This document shows positions 31,560-42,524 of a stretch of DNA of 64,000 bases, in pieces. Below the pieces are notes generated by a model. It did no database searches. It saw only the letters and a list, made by a program, of their open reading frames with translations, and had not been told where the DNA came from. Source of the stretch: Ephemerocybe angulata (lineage: Eukaryota; Basidiomycota; Agaricomycetes; Agaricales; Psathyrellaceae); the NCBI GenBank assembly GCA_013368325.1, contig JAACJK010000112.1, forward strand, positions 620,001 through 684,000, written 5' to 3'. Within the stretch, counting starts at the first letter, position 1. Each line of letters starts with the position of its first letter. Both the position numbers and the translations under genes were made by a program.

Positions 31560-31569
31560 GGCGCTTAAT
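31560..31569 (+). promoter_or_regulatory. GGGCGCTTAA motif, orphan copy
   Basis: Exact copy with no gene at the usual 60-550 bp distance in the usual orientation. It may mark a lost family member or serve the fasciclin gene 780 bp away. Confidence 0.35.
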
Positions 31570-32349
31570 TGACAATCTGGGCTTTCAGCTGATTCATCAT
31601 GAACTTTTCAATGAGGAGTCGCTCCACCTTGTCTGTACCTCAGACGGAGCCTGATTTTTATGAGGATGAGCGATCCCTTCTGGCAGACTCAAGAGAGCTG
31701 TGGGGAGCATCTTGGGAACACCATCATAATATGTTGCACAAATACCTCTGAGTTTGTACATGATGGACTTTTGCTCAGCACCCAAGATATCTATTGAGAG
31801 AGCCACACAATTGTAAGACAGTAACTCAATTGCCCTATTGTACTTACACTAACGCGTCGACGATACTATGACACCTACCTTCCAGTTGAAGAAGAAATCA
31901 TCATATTAACGCGCATGTGCACTGTCCTGCCACTAAATTGGGTGTCAAAAACCAGACGCAATCCATCTCTGTATCGATACATTGAGATAAGGATCGAGAG
32001 GCCATGCGGGATGACCGTCTTCCCCCGTACTCTATGTTATTAGCGTAAGCCTCCGCCAGATCCGGGCTGACCGGCTTCAGGACTTTGTGAACCCAAATAC
32101 ATACTTCAAGCTGGCGGAGACACCGGGAGGCCGTGTTTCAACTGAGGTGCGATCATTTTTGCGGCGCGATGTCCAGCCAATGATGAGCCAGGAACACGCC
32201 AATGATGCCCTGAGTTCCCGGCCGAAAAAGGCGCCCGTGGTCCGGTAACCACGCCGGATACATATAATCGACGAGGCAATTGACAGCATCAGCTTTCCTG
32301 TGCCTATCTTTCTGACCGCCCGGATTCCCCTCCTTCACGCTCATTGACA

Positions 32350-33554
32350 ATGGTCCGCATCCACGACAAGGCTGCCCTCGTCCTCATTCTCTCGCCCATC
32401 TCGCTTTCCTTCGCCCTTTCCATCCGGGAGGCCATCAGCCAGCGCGGCGACCTGTCGACGCTCAACGCGATTTCCACCCGCTTTCCTTCAATCCTCGGGG
32501 ACCTCGCAAGCCAAGGAGGGACATTGCTGGCACCTACCAATAATGCGTTGAGCTCATATATCAACGACGCCGGAATTGCGGACATTGGGAGTATTAGCGA
32601 GGCCGACGCCCGGGATTTACTATCCTACCATAGTATCCCGATCTCGCTGAAGAGTGCAGACCTGACGCAGACCGGAGGCACAATCGTCAACACCAAGCTT
32701 ATGACCGAAGCTTTCGCCAACCTTCAAGGTCAACCGAATGTTGTCTACGCCAGCGCTTTTGGGAGTACCGGCCAGGAACAAGCGCTGGGCAATCTCCAGA
32801 TCTTCTCCGGTGCTGGAGCGCCAGCAAATGTGACCGGCTCTGACCTCGCTTGGGACTCTGGGTTTCTACACGTCATCGACCGGTATGCTCGTATCTTCAT
32901 CAACAAGAAATGTGATCCTGACACCAGAGTGTAGAGTCCTTAATTATCCTCAGCCGTGCGGAAAGACGGCGAAAGTGGAGAACCATTCGATGAGCCGATT
33001 TCATGAAGCACTCACGGCAGCGAATCTCACTGCTTCCGTCGACAACACACCCAAATTCACCTGTTTTGCTCCCACTGATGCCGCGTTTGCAGCTGCTGGA
33101 GTCGATTTCAAATGACTTTCCCCCAAGCAACTCAAGGACACACTGAACTACCACAGCATCGTTGGGGATGTTGCATACTCGACGGCTGTGGAGGATGGTA
33201 AGGAGTACCAGACCCTGTTGGGCTCCCCCGTCACTGTCCGTAAAGCAGGGGGAAAGCTGCTCATTAACGATGTCCCCGTTGAGCGCGGAAATGTGATCAT
33301 GAGCAACGGGGTTGCCCATCTCCTGGGCGGGGTACGTATCCTTGTTTCTTTACTCGTAGAGTTCTGACAATGCTTTCGTCGCCTTACAGATCCTAACAGT
33401 ACCAGCAACAGCAACGTCGAGTGCCAACGGGGCTTCCCAAAGCTCACAGACAAGCACCAAGAACTCGGCGACGGGGTTGAAGATTGGTGGTCGGATTGCG
33501 GGAGTACTGAGTGGCGTTATCATCTCCATGTCGTCTGGAATGCTGGCCCTTTGA
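32350..33554 (+). pseudogene. secreted fasciclin (FAS1) protein with in-frame stop
   Basis: Fungal FAS1 protein, expected at the cell surface and linked to adhesion in the family. Exons 32350-32882, 32935-33331 and 33390-33554 stay in one frame (365 codons). The start is followed by a hydrophobic signal peptide. FAS1 unit 1: TLLAPTNNALSSY to HVIDR. FAS1 unit 2: FTCFAPTDAAFAAAG, LNYHSIVG and VIMSNGVAHLLGG. The end is Ser/Thr-rich plus a hydrophobic tail suited to a GPI anchor. Codon 238 is TGA (33113-33115), in the middle of unit 2; downstream sequence continues in frame with clear homology. No intron of normal size can remove it. So it is a recent nonsense mutation, a sequence error, or a protein truncated after unit 1. 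Confidence 0.7.
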
Positions 33555-34144
33555 GGGCTCGAATCGTTCTAGTCTCATTTATATATTGAAACACTCTTTG
33601 ATTAGACAGAGGCCTACCCTATCAGCGCCGTATTCTATGCTATGTATATGTAAGTACGATAGAGGTCAGTAATCATCGCATAACTTCGAGTCTCGCAATT
33701 GGATCGTGCGGCTGTATAACATCGTGCATCAAATTGTGACAACCCACCTCAGGCAGATACGTCTCTGGGGGCGTGGCGGTCGAGAACAAACACACTAGTA
33801 CTCCCCCGAGGAGAAAGGCCTTGGCAGCCAAACTTCCTCAATATGGTGGGAGTTTGGCCAAAGGTTGGGCATCAAACGGCATCAGAGCACAAAGCTTGAT
33901 CCCCCGGCGCTTAAATTGTGTGTGACTCCATTCACACTTCGTGGGCAGTGAATGTTTGAACTGCGGTGGAATACGGCGCAAGGTCTTTGAGCTGCCATGC
34001 AGCTCTCAAGCATGTGTTGAAGCTGTAAGCCAATTGCCGGACTCGGAGGTCTCGAGGACTAACAAGGCCAAATGTTCTCGAATGAAACTTGTTCGCTTCC
34101 AACTTCTTGACGTGTTTCCATCTCCCGTGCCAGCACGACCACCA
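33555..34144. other. intergenic
   Basis: Contains CGGCGCTTAA at 33905-33914, one mismatch from the repeated motif, 230 bp before F-box gene A. Nothing else recognised. Confidence 0.4.
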
Positions 34145-36103
34145 ATGCCCACGGCCAAAGCTCACTCTGCGCTGAATCACGATATCATAATCCCCAATGA
34201 GCTTTGGTGTGAAGCGTTCACCCACCTTGAACCTTTCGAAGTTCTTTCTTTAGGCCAGGTGCGTCATGTCACTTGCCACCTCGAGGCTTCTACGTCTAAG
34301 CACTGTTATAAGGTATCTCGAGCGTTCCATGCCCTCATCTCTGAGAAATCGGTCTGGATAACCATACTGAGAACAGTGTGCGACAAACACAAGCTATTCA
34401 AGCCGTCCTACCCCGTTCACGAGATGGATCTCGTTCAGCTCCAGCGCGCTGCATTGGGGCCGCGCCTCGTTCGACAATGCTTGACGAGAGGGGGTGTCCC
34501 TACCGAGTACCTGGCCCAGGCAAATGAGGTTCGGCCTGTATCGACTCTGAGGCTGAAGGTGCTTTCTCAAGCCTCCTTAGCAAAGCCGTTGGAGCCGGGT
34601 GTTCTTTGGCTGCATCGTCGACACCTCGTTCCAGGGGGTCGCTTCTTAATACAGGTCAGATTCAACGGGTTGAAGTCGAACCAGGAAGTTATAGAGGCCA
34701 CTGGAACGACTTACTTCGTTGAGCTCTGGGACCTTGGCGTCTCAGGCTCCGCGCCGCTGGAGAACCCCATCCTTCTCACCCAGACAGAGTTCGAAAAGAC
34801 TGCCGACCACAACGTGTACTCCATCACCGCCTCCTTTTATGGATCTGCTCAAGAGGGTCTCAGGGTAGCTATTGCGTTTACCGATGTTGTTCGGGAACGT
34901 GAGGGCGATGTCTGTGCGTAAGTTGGACTATATCTAATTGGTTAGGTGAATATATACTGACTCGCATATGCCTCAGGGTGAAGATATTATCTCTCTTGCC
35001 AGGCGATGATCAACCTAGGTTTCAAGTGACAACAGAAATCGAAATCAAGCGACATCCCGAGTCCTATACGTGTGAAGCCCCTTCGCAGCCTCACTTTCGT
35101 GGAAACCTGTTGTTCATACCCCGTGGTCGCCAAATCCTACTCATTTGGGACTTTATTTTGGGAATATATACCAGGATGGACCTGGTTGTTCAAGGCAACG
35201 GTAGTCCTGATAAGGCGAGTTGTGGTCCTACATCGTGTCCTCCTGCATATTAGCATCCAGTCTGACAATTTCGTCAGATTTTCTTCACAAACAGCCTTGT
35301 GATAGGCTTCGTATCCGATACCTCGAAGCAGCAAGAAATATATGTGTGGAAAGTTCCAAGCCGCGGAGAGTTTCAAACTATCGCATCACACAATATACTA
35401 CTCCCTCGTGACCCTGATGGCTACGGCGTGCCCGGTGCTCCCCAAACTTACGCCGACCAGATTGTTCAGCTTCCACAACCCATGGCTCAGGGCTACGGTC
35501 CCCGCCTCGAACTTTATTTCTCGACCCCCGATGCGTCAGCGGAGCTACCCCTTTCATTCGACATCTTCCACCATTCTCAGGGCCACTCTGCTCTGGACCC
35601 GCCCGGCTTCGGGCCGGGTGCTAGAAAGCTGCCAAGGACGAGCATACACGGCCTACGCTGCACTCTCGGTCATGCAAGCTCGACCGAGAGCGACGACGCG
35701 CCCCTTATGATAAATGTTGTCGCATCTTTCATGATCCAGCCCCCAGTCTCTGGTTATCCGTTCCCTCCCCCGACCTCGCATCCGCGCTCTCGAATATCCC
35801 CAACCTCGGATTCTTTTTAAGCTTGACGGAGGATATCATGATCAATATCGCTCAACCGACGGAATTGAAGCATAGCGCCTTTACCTACACGCTCAGCCCG
35901 CCCCCTTCTGGAACACCGGCGACTCCAAGCCCCCGAGAGCCGAGGGAGCTACGGCGGCGGTATATCATGCATCTGTCAGCATTGTACGCCTTCAAGAGTA
36001 CCCTGCTCCTGACTGGTCAGCATGCCCTGCTTCTGGGAGATTTATGGATGCTGGTGGTATTGCGCCATTGAATGCTGGTATTCTACTGGACTATCTCCAC
36101 TAA
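34145..36103 (+). pseudogene. F-box protein paralog A (two frameshifts)
   Basis: F-box proteins recruit substrates to SCF ubiquitin ligases; this local subfamily is unassigned. Exons by comparison with B and C: 34145-34258, 34313-34917, 34977-35214 and 35278 onward. F-box start: IIIPNELWCEAFTHLEPFEVLSLGQ, split by the first intron as in B and C. Then SVWITIL, FKPSYPVHEMDLVQLQRAA, HLVPGGRFL, LWDLGVSGSAPL and EIYVWKVPS. The third intron has a GC donor (AAG|GCGAGT). The frame breaks at a C5 run (35767-35771) and again near a C5 run (35930-35934); each needs one extra base to restore homology with B and C. Restored, it ends DWSACPASGR ... GILLDYLH at 36103. Confidence 0.65.
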
Positions 36104-36351
36104 AATACAGAGTCTACCTTCACTCCAACAATCTATCTTTGTTAATGTTACAGAAGCTACTGGGCACTTTGAAGGATGAAATGAGAACGAAGTCGAAGTC
36201 CGACGAGTCATCGAGGAATGGGTTCATCCGGCCGGTGTGAACGGATCTGTACGGTCGCACTAAGCAGCATCAAACAGGGTGAGCTACGCCACTCCTCTTC
36301 ACTCTCAACTTCCACCACTGTCGACAGGGTACCAGACGCAATCAGCTCAAT

Positions 36352-38252
36352 ATGCCGATCCGACCGCGCTCAAATGTGAGGCAGGATACTATTATCCCAT
36401 ATGAGCTTTGGTGCGAGGCTTTCGCCCACTCGGAACCTTCAGATGTTCTCTCCTTAGGCCAGGTGTGTGCGATGTCGTATTGCTACACTGGGGACACGGC
36501 CATGCTTAGGAGACTCCCCTGTAGACCTGTAAAGCACTTCATGCACTCGTCGCGCAGAGATCCATCTGGATCACGATTCTGGCCTCGATATGCGCGAGGC
36601 ACGCACTGTTCGCACCATCGTATCCTCTTCACGACATGGACCTTGCACAACTCCAGCGAGCTGCGATGAGGCCAAATCTTCTCCAGAGGCGGATGAAGAA
36701 TCATGCTTTACCTGGAGATAGATTGAATGAAGCTCGAGAACTGGGGCCGGTTACAATCCTGGACTTGAGCCAGCTACGAACCTCCCCCGAAAATGATGGC
36801 GCAGAGTGGAGCTTTCACCGTCACCTCGTTCCAGGAGGACGCTTCTTGGTCCAAGTCAGGTACCCCAGGGCTTCGGAAGATGGAATGGCAATAACAACTC
36901 AGGGTCCCTTTTCTGCGACCCTGTGGGATCTCGGTGTCCCGAGCTCAGCGCCGTTGAGTAAGCCCATTCTTATGGGTGCTAAAGATCTAGGGGAATATGT
37001 AGAGCCTGTTGCCTCGGTGGTCTCCTCATACACCGGCGCATCCAAATATATCTTAAGGGTCGCTATCGAACTGGGTAATTCAGACGAAGACAGGCTGTAA
37101 GATCCTACTCTACCCGTCTCATTGCAATCCCCGCTCATTTACCGTTGTGCGTTTCTAGGGTAGTCATACTATTGTCAGTCTCACTCAGACAGGTGTCCCA
37201 TGATGATCTAGTCTTCCAAGACCTGGGGATGATTCGCGTCACCGGTGGTGTACAAGACGAATTGCAAGAAGCAGTAGAGCCTATCATCCGTGGGGACCTA
37301 ATGCTTATTCGTCTCACTTGGAACTTTGTTATCTGGAACTTTGTCGCCGATACGTATATCGTCATATCGACTGGTATTGACTTACCAGAAGAGGTCAGTA
37401 GAGGTATCTATATCGCTCCTACACTAATTGACAAATCATTGGTCAATGAAGCAATTCGTCTTCACAGGAAAGCTTGTCATACTCTTCGTTGAGTGGTGGA
37501 AGAAGCGGGGAATTCGCACATGGAAGGTTCCAAGCTCAGAAAGCTTCAAGGATGTAACCTCACATTCAATCGTCGCTCCTTTCGATGGTCCTCCTACACC
37601 CCCCGACCACATTCTCCCTTTGCCATATCCAGCTTTTCAGAACTATACCAGCATCTCCGTCAATGTACCAAGGGGGTCACTGGACCTGCCATTCTCGTTC
37701 GATGTTTTCAGCTCACCCCGCCTCAAAGGATACGCAGCGCGCCGGGGGAAAATGACACCACGAACTCCCACCCGATGTATGCGATGCACGTTGGACAACG
37801 CCAAACCCAGCGGCGAACATCACTCGGATAACATGAACGAACTCGCGCTGGTTGTGGAGCCTGTCTTGTCGTTCTCGCTCAACCCGCCTGTGACTGGCCC
37901 CTCACTACCCCTCCCTCAGTTTGCCACCGCAATGAGCGACGGTAACCTCACATATGCCTTTTTGGCAAGTACAATGAAAGAGTACGCGCTCGCTGGGGGG
38001 ACAGGAAAGGAATATGGCGTCTTTGCGTACACCCTTGTTCCCACCGGCGCTCTCCCTGCCCCTTCAGCCGGCCCTTCTTCGCGTTCTGGGGAAAGTACAG
38101 TCGGGCAGGCGGCGTCTGTAGAGGTTGTACGCCTGACTGCTCTTCCACAAGGGAATTTCCAAAGTGGATGGACTGCGTGTGCCGCATCTGGCAGACTTGT
38201 TGACAAAGACGGCCCAGAGGATACCGCTGTTCTACTGGACTATCTGGCGTAG
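36352..38252 (+). CDS. F-box protein paralog B
   Basis: Intact member of the local F-box trio (572 residues). Exons 36352-36462, 36525-37096, 37159-37393 and 37452-38252; intron positions match A and C. The F-box begins IIPYELWCEAFAHSEPSDVLSLGQ and resumes after the intron as TCKALHAL ... SIWITIL. A conserved block DMDLAQLQRAAM follows. The large C-terminal part, with HLVPGGRFLVQV, LWDLGVPSSAPLS, RTWKVPS, PPVTGPSLPLP, KEYGVFAYTL and ACAASGRL, is shared across the trio and may be a beta-rich substrate-binding domain (inference). The start was chosen as the only ATG placing the F-box at the N-terminus, as in C. Confidence 0.84.
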
Positions 38253-38553
38253 GACTTGAGACCCGCTAATCACGAGCTGAGCTATTTCTACGGGAGGCTT
38301 CAAATAGAGCACAATCACTACACTCAACATTTCCTACCGTTTAAGTATCAAATGCGCTGGAATATTACATTTGGATAGCACGGTATTGAACACATTGACA
38401 CGGAACATCGATTAGGCCTTGGGGTCATACTCCAGCGCCCTAGGTACACTGGAGGGTACTATATTAATAGCTATATATTATCGGTCATAAAATTCGTTAA
38501 CAAATCGTCAAAAAGAGCACCATGTCCCAGTGTCCATTGTTACTTTCTAAATA
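38253..38553. other. spacer between convergent genes
   Basis: Holds the 3' ends of F-box B (plus) and GH128 (minus). AT-rich around 38460-38500; nothing else seen. Confidence 0.4.
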
Positions 38554-39779
38554 CTACCAACCAGCCAGCAAAGCGAACAGACAAACGAAGCCCCATAGCT
38601 CCAACACGCTCCCTAGGCATCCCTTACTCACTGTCACCCCAGCCCCATTATCCAACGGCTGACCATCGGAAGCGCCGATGTACTGCCTCCCGAGCGAGCT
38701 AATTACCCCCTTCCCGTCCATAAGCGCATTCACCGGATTCACCCCCTGCAAGTCTTTCATTGCCCCAAAATACGAGTACCGTTCCACCCACGGAGTGTCA
38801 TCCATGAAGCCTTGCGTTTTCGCCAGAAAATCGGTAATATTGGACGAGGTGCATGGAGAGGAGGAGTCGACGAAGTTATGGCACGCCCATTCGGTTATCC
38901 AGAGTGGGTACGTTGTGTTGAAAGTGTGATAGTAATCGTAGAGATGCGCTATGAAAGCATCGGGGTTCACGCCGTACCAATCTACGAGGAGGTTAGCCAC
39001 ATTGCTGGGTGATTGGAGCGAAGACTCACGCATGGCAATGAAATCGACGGAACAGCGTCCGTTGCACGCTTTGAAGAAATCCTGCATCCACAGCTTTCCG
39101 TTTGGCCCGCTACTGACAGCTGGGCTTCCTAATCTCAGACCCATGGCGCGGAGCGGCTCCATATATTGTAACCACATTTCTACGCCTTGTTCTGGTGTCA
39201 TATTTGACTGGCCCGGCTGTTCTGGTCTTCGACGGGTAGTAGGTTCAAAGTAAGATTTCATTTGTTCGAAAAAGAAAATACATGATGACTCACTCATTCA
39301 TCCCAAGAACGGCCTTCACCTGGCCTGTCCCGTCTCCGACCGCCGTCTTCAACGCATCCCCAATCTTCGACGAAAACTCTCCCGCTGTCCTATTACCCCA
39401 CAACATAGGCACCCACTCCAGATCGACGTTAGTCGTCTTTTGCAGCCCTCCTCCCGTAGCCACAGGCCACACCGACCAGGTATAGTACCTAGTTTACAAC
39501 AAGTCAGTACCTGCCGCCCACTTTACTAGCGGAGACAATGATCGCGACTCACCAAGTCACCTTCCCCGTCGCCGTAAACTGCTTCATATCAACGCTGTCC
39601 GCGTTCGGCCACGCCAGCCCCGCTTTCCGGCTCGTAGAGCCATTCGTCGATGATCCTGAGCCCTCCGTCTGCCTTCGGTCGATCGTGACGCTCAGAGCGT
39701 ATGTAAAGTCGGCGGCCAGTCCCAGAAGACTCGTCCCTAGGAAGCAAGCCCGGAGTAGTGTTCTAGATGGCGCGTACAT
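38554..39779 (-). CDS. GH128-type secreted glucanase-like protein (Asl1-like)
   Basis: Glycoside hydrolase family 128 catalytic-core protein; members cleave beta-1,3-glucan and occur at fungal cell walls. Exons 39779-39553, 39488-39294, 39226-39030 and 38981-38554 (348 residues). An N-terminal hydrophobic signal lies before a Ser/Gly linker. Core: GLAWPN, YYTWSVWP, VPMLWGN, then the first catalytic-type Glu in GMNEPEQPGQSNM (Glu about 141), FIAMHWYG, and the second in WITEWACHNF. The C-terminus is hydrophobic (VLELWGFVCLFALLAGW), fitting a GPI anchor. Exon 3's acceptor was chosen because it completes NEPEQ, the family motif. It sits inside the F-box cluster on the other strand with no evident functional link. 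Confidence 0.9.
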
Positions 39780-40159
39780 TGCCGATATTAAAGTGGGTGA
39801 TTATGGGCAATCGATATCGAAGAGTCTGCGAATATTAGTACCATTTACCACATTGTGGAGTCATGGCAAAAGTTCAGGAAATGACACAGGCCAAGGGAGT
39901 AGAAGAAGCCCTCATGTTCGTGGAGTTGACTGTTATAAAGAGCAGGCACAGCCTGAGCGTCGACGACGACGACGACACAGTCGCCGATGCTGTACGATGG
40001 TGGGAAATGGACGTCATTGATTCTCACGCGGCAGTGCGGGCGCTTAAACCGACCTGTCGGATCTTGGTCGGATCTACATAAGTGCCACGTCCACATTCAA
40101 GCTCCAAGTCGGTCGGATACCTTCTGCTCTACACAAACCACCACCATTTTAGCGTTAAA
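39780..40159. other. divergent promoter region of GH128 and F-box C
   Basis: Contains an exact GGGCGCTTAA (40038-40047) and a short GAC repeat (39958-39974). No gene supported. Confidence 0.4.
40038..40047 (+). promoter_or_regulatory. GGGCGCTTAA motif upstream of F-box C
   Basis: Exact copy 113 bp before the F-box C start and 260 bp from the GH128 start. Relative to F-box C it has the opposite orientation to that seen in the coiled-coil paralogs; relative to GH128 it has the same orientation. Confidence 0.5.
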
Positions 40160-42093
40160 ATGCCTATCCATTCGAAGAGGCAAGACATGATCATTCCACA
40201 CGAGCTATGGTGTCAAGTCTTCGTTTATTTGGCGCCCATTGATGTAATTTCCTTGGGCCAGGTACGTATCGTGTGTGCGGATTCCGAGGTGCAATGCTCA
40301 CTGCATGATTTATCGGACTACAGACATGTCAGTCTCTGAAGGCCCTCGTAACGGAGAAGTCGGTCTGGATCACGATCCTGACTTCGATATGCCAGGAGCA
40401 AGCATTGTTCAAACCATCATACCCCGTTCAAGACATGGATGTGGCACAGCTCCAGCGCGCCGCCATGGGTCCAACACTCTTTCAGAGGCGCTTGACGAAG
40501 GGCGCGATACCCACGGATAAGCTAAACGAGGCGAAAGAGCTGGAGCCGGCGTCGATAGTGGAGCTAGATGGACTGCTCGAGGCAGCTGGCCCCAACTCAA
40601 CTGCGCCGAGTATCGATGCCAGGAGGTGGAACGTCCACAGGCGCCTCATCCCTGGGGGACGGTTTTTGGCTCATGTAAAGCACCTCAAACCACAGAGGTC
40701 TGTGTCAAACTCGCAAATGGAGGAATCGGACGAGTTGAAGAGCTTCCTCGTCGAGATTTGGGATCTTGGTGTCGCAGGATCTGCCCCTTTATCCAACCCC
40801 ATTCTTCTGGCGAATAAGCGATTTACGAGGGGGGCTTCTCAACATGTGGTCTCTGTGGTTGCGTTTTACACCGAGGAAACACCCGAGACGCTTCGGTTGC
40901 TTATAGCACTGGGTGGGGGCGACTTTGTGTAGGTTCTCTCATGATCGGGGAATTGCGCTCACTGATGACTGTTCAGGATGAAAGTATTTTCCGTTTCTGG
41001 TCTGGGCGAGGGCAACCCATCGATTCAAGAGGCTGCAGCACTTAGAGTCGACACCAATCCAGTGACGGAGTATCTGCACGACGGAGAAGAGCCCATTTTT
41101 CGAGGGGATCTGGTACTGACGCGACTCGACGACACCATTATCATCCTCTGGAACTTCAGCCGGGGACTATACACCATACTTCGTATAGAAGACGACGGAT
41201 ATGTTGCCCGCCGCTATGCTTTCTATGATAATGTAAGCATAACGCACACGTACGACCTTCAAGTTGCCCGTAATTTTGACGGGAAACTATACCTTTAGCG
41301 GATAATCTTCACCGGAAGACTGTTGTTCATGTTCTTCGGGGGCTGGGGGAAAGGAGAAATCTGTGTATGGAAAGTGCCTTCCCAAGCAGAATTCACGCAG
41401 GTTGAATCCGACTCCAAAGTGAACCTGTTTATAGATCAGGCCTACACTACCCCCGATATCACCCTCCCCGTAGAGCTGCCTGAAGCTCACGAGCACATGT
41501 TTGCCTCCTTGAACGTCCCCGTGGCATCGTCGACTTTCCCTATCTCGTTTGACGTCTTCGTCTCTGCTGGAGCAAGAGGAATGGCTGCGCGGGCTGGAAA
41601 GATGACACCCAGAAGGCCAGCGCAAGGCGCAAGGTTCATCATCGGCTGGACCGATCCCTCTAGCCCCCAGGATATCAGCAGCAACGATCTCGGTTTGAAT
41701 GTCAAGCACGTCGCATCGTTCGCGATTAGGCCACCGGTTACTGGTCCTGCAACGCCAGCTCCTTACTTTGCCCCCGCATTGTCAAATTCGAGTTTATCGG
41801 TGGCATTCCTAGAGAGCGGCGTGAAAGAATACCCAATTGCTGGCGAAAAGGGGCAAGAGAGAGCTATCTTTGCCTACACCATTTCTCCAGGAGGGTCTGC
41901 TTCTGTAAGGATGGCAGGTCCTTCAATTGGTGTTGAGAATATGGATTCAGCTCCTGCCTCCGTGAGTGTTGTGCGATTGGTTGACGCGAGGAAAAGGCCC
42001 AGGTGGTCGGCGTGTCGCGCCTCGGGGAGGCTTGTCGCGATGGCTGTAAGCTGGCATGACTATCCTCCACTCCTCATAGATTACATACACTAG
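40160..42093 (+). CDS. F-box protein paralog C
   Basis: Third F-box paralog, intact, 585 residues. Exons 40160-40261, 40324-40928, 40977-41232 and 41299-42093. F-box: MIIPHELWCQVFVYLAPIDVISLGQ, then TCQSLKALVTEKSVWITIL. Shared downstream blocks: FKPSYPVQDMDVAQLQRAAM, RLIPGGRFLAHV, IWDLGVAGSAPLS, GEICVWKVPS, PPVTGPATPAP, RAIFAYTI and ACRASGRL, ending LLIDYIH. Exon 2 is 605 nt in both A and C. It gives the reference frame against which A's two frameshifts were detected. Substrate unknown. Confidence 0.85.
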
Positions 42094-42524
42094 TAGTAGC
42101 AGCATTTTGTCTATAGTGCTTACAAGAAAGAGCGAATGGGCAGTCTCCCCTCCGCAGCTTAAAAGGTTCGGTCTTGGCCACAACCAATTTAATTGCTAAT
42201 GCAACCAACTCACCTGGTTACTTATGTAGGCCTAACCAGAAGAGGGAGATCAAAAGAGAAAGTTCAAAACAAGCTGGCAGAAGGTCTCTTGCACAAGGTC
42301 GCAGGCGATGTAAGCTTCACGGAGCTTTACAGCCAACAGTAACCTGGTCAAGCGGGTAGGCAGGGTGTACCGATAGATTAAGGAATGTGAATAAATGATC
42401 GTCTGAGGATAGGTTTCCTTGATACGGGAGGTAGAAGGGGGGAGCGAGAACTTGAGGGGAGAGAGATCGAAGAGAAGGGAGCATTACGCCGCGCTCATCG
42501 CCCATCGGCACACTCATCGACATC
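42094..42524. other. spacer between convergent genes
   Basis: Three-prime regions of F-box C and secreted paralog 1. Nothing recognised. Confidence 0.4.

Larger units (their letters stand above)
30861..32349. other. intergenic, edge of the array
   Basis: Contains two exact GGGCGCTTAA copies (31051, 31560). The second has no nearby gene in matching orientation other than paralog 9. No coding sequence is supported. TATA-like ACATATAATC at 32260 lies about 85 bp before the fasciclin gene. Confidence 0.4.

Noticed and set aside
33113..33115. Selenocysteine or other recoding of the FAS1 TGA
   Set aside because: Selenocysteine is not known in mushroom fungi and no element supports recoding. Mutation or error is simpler.
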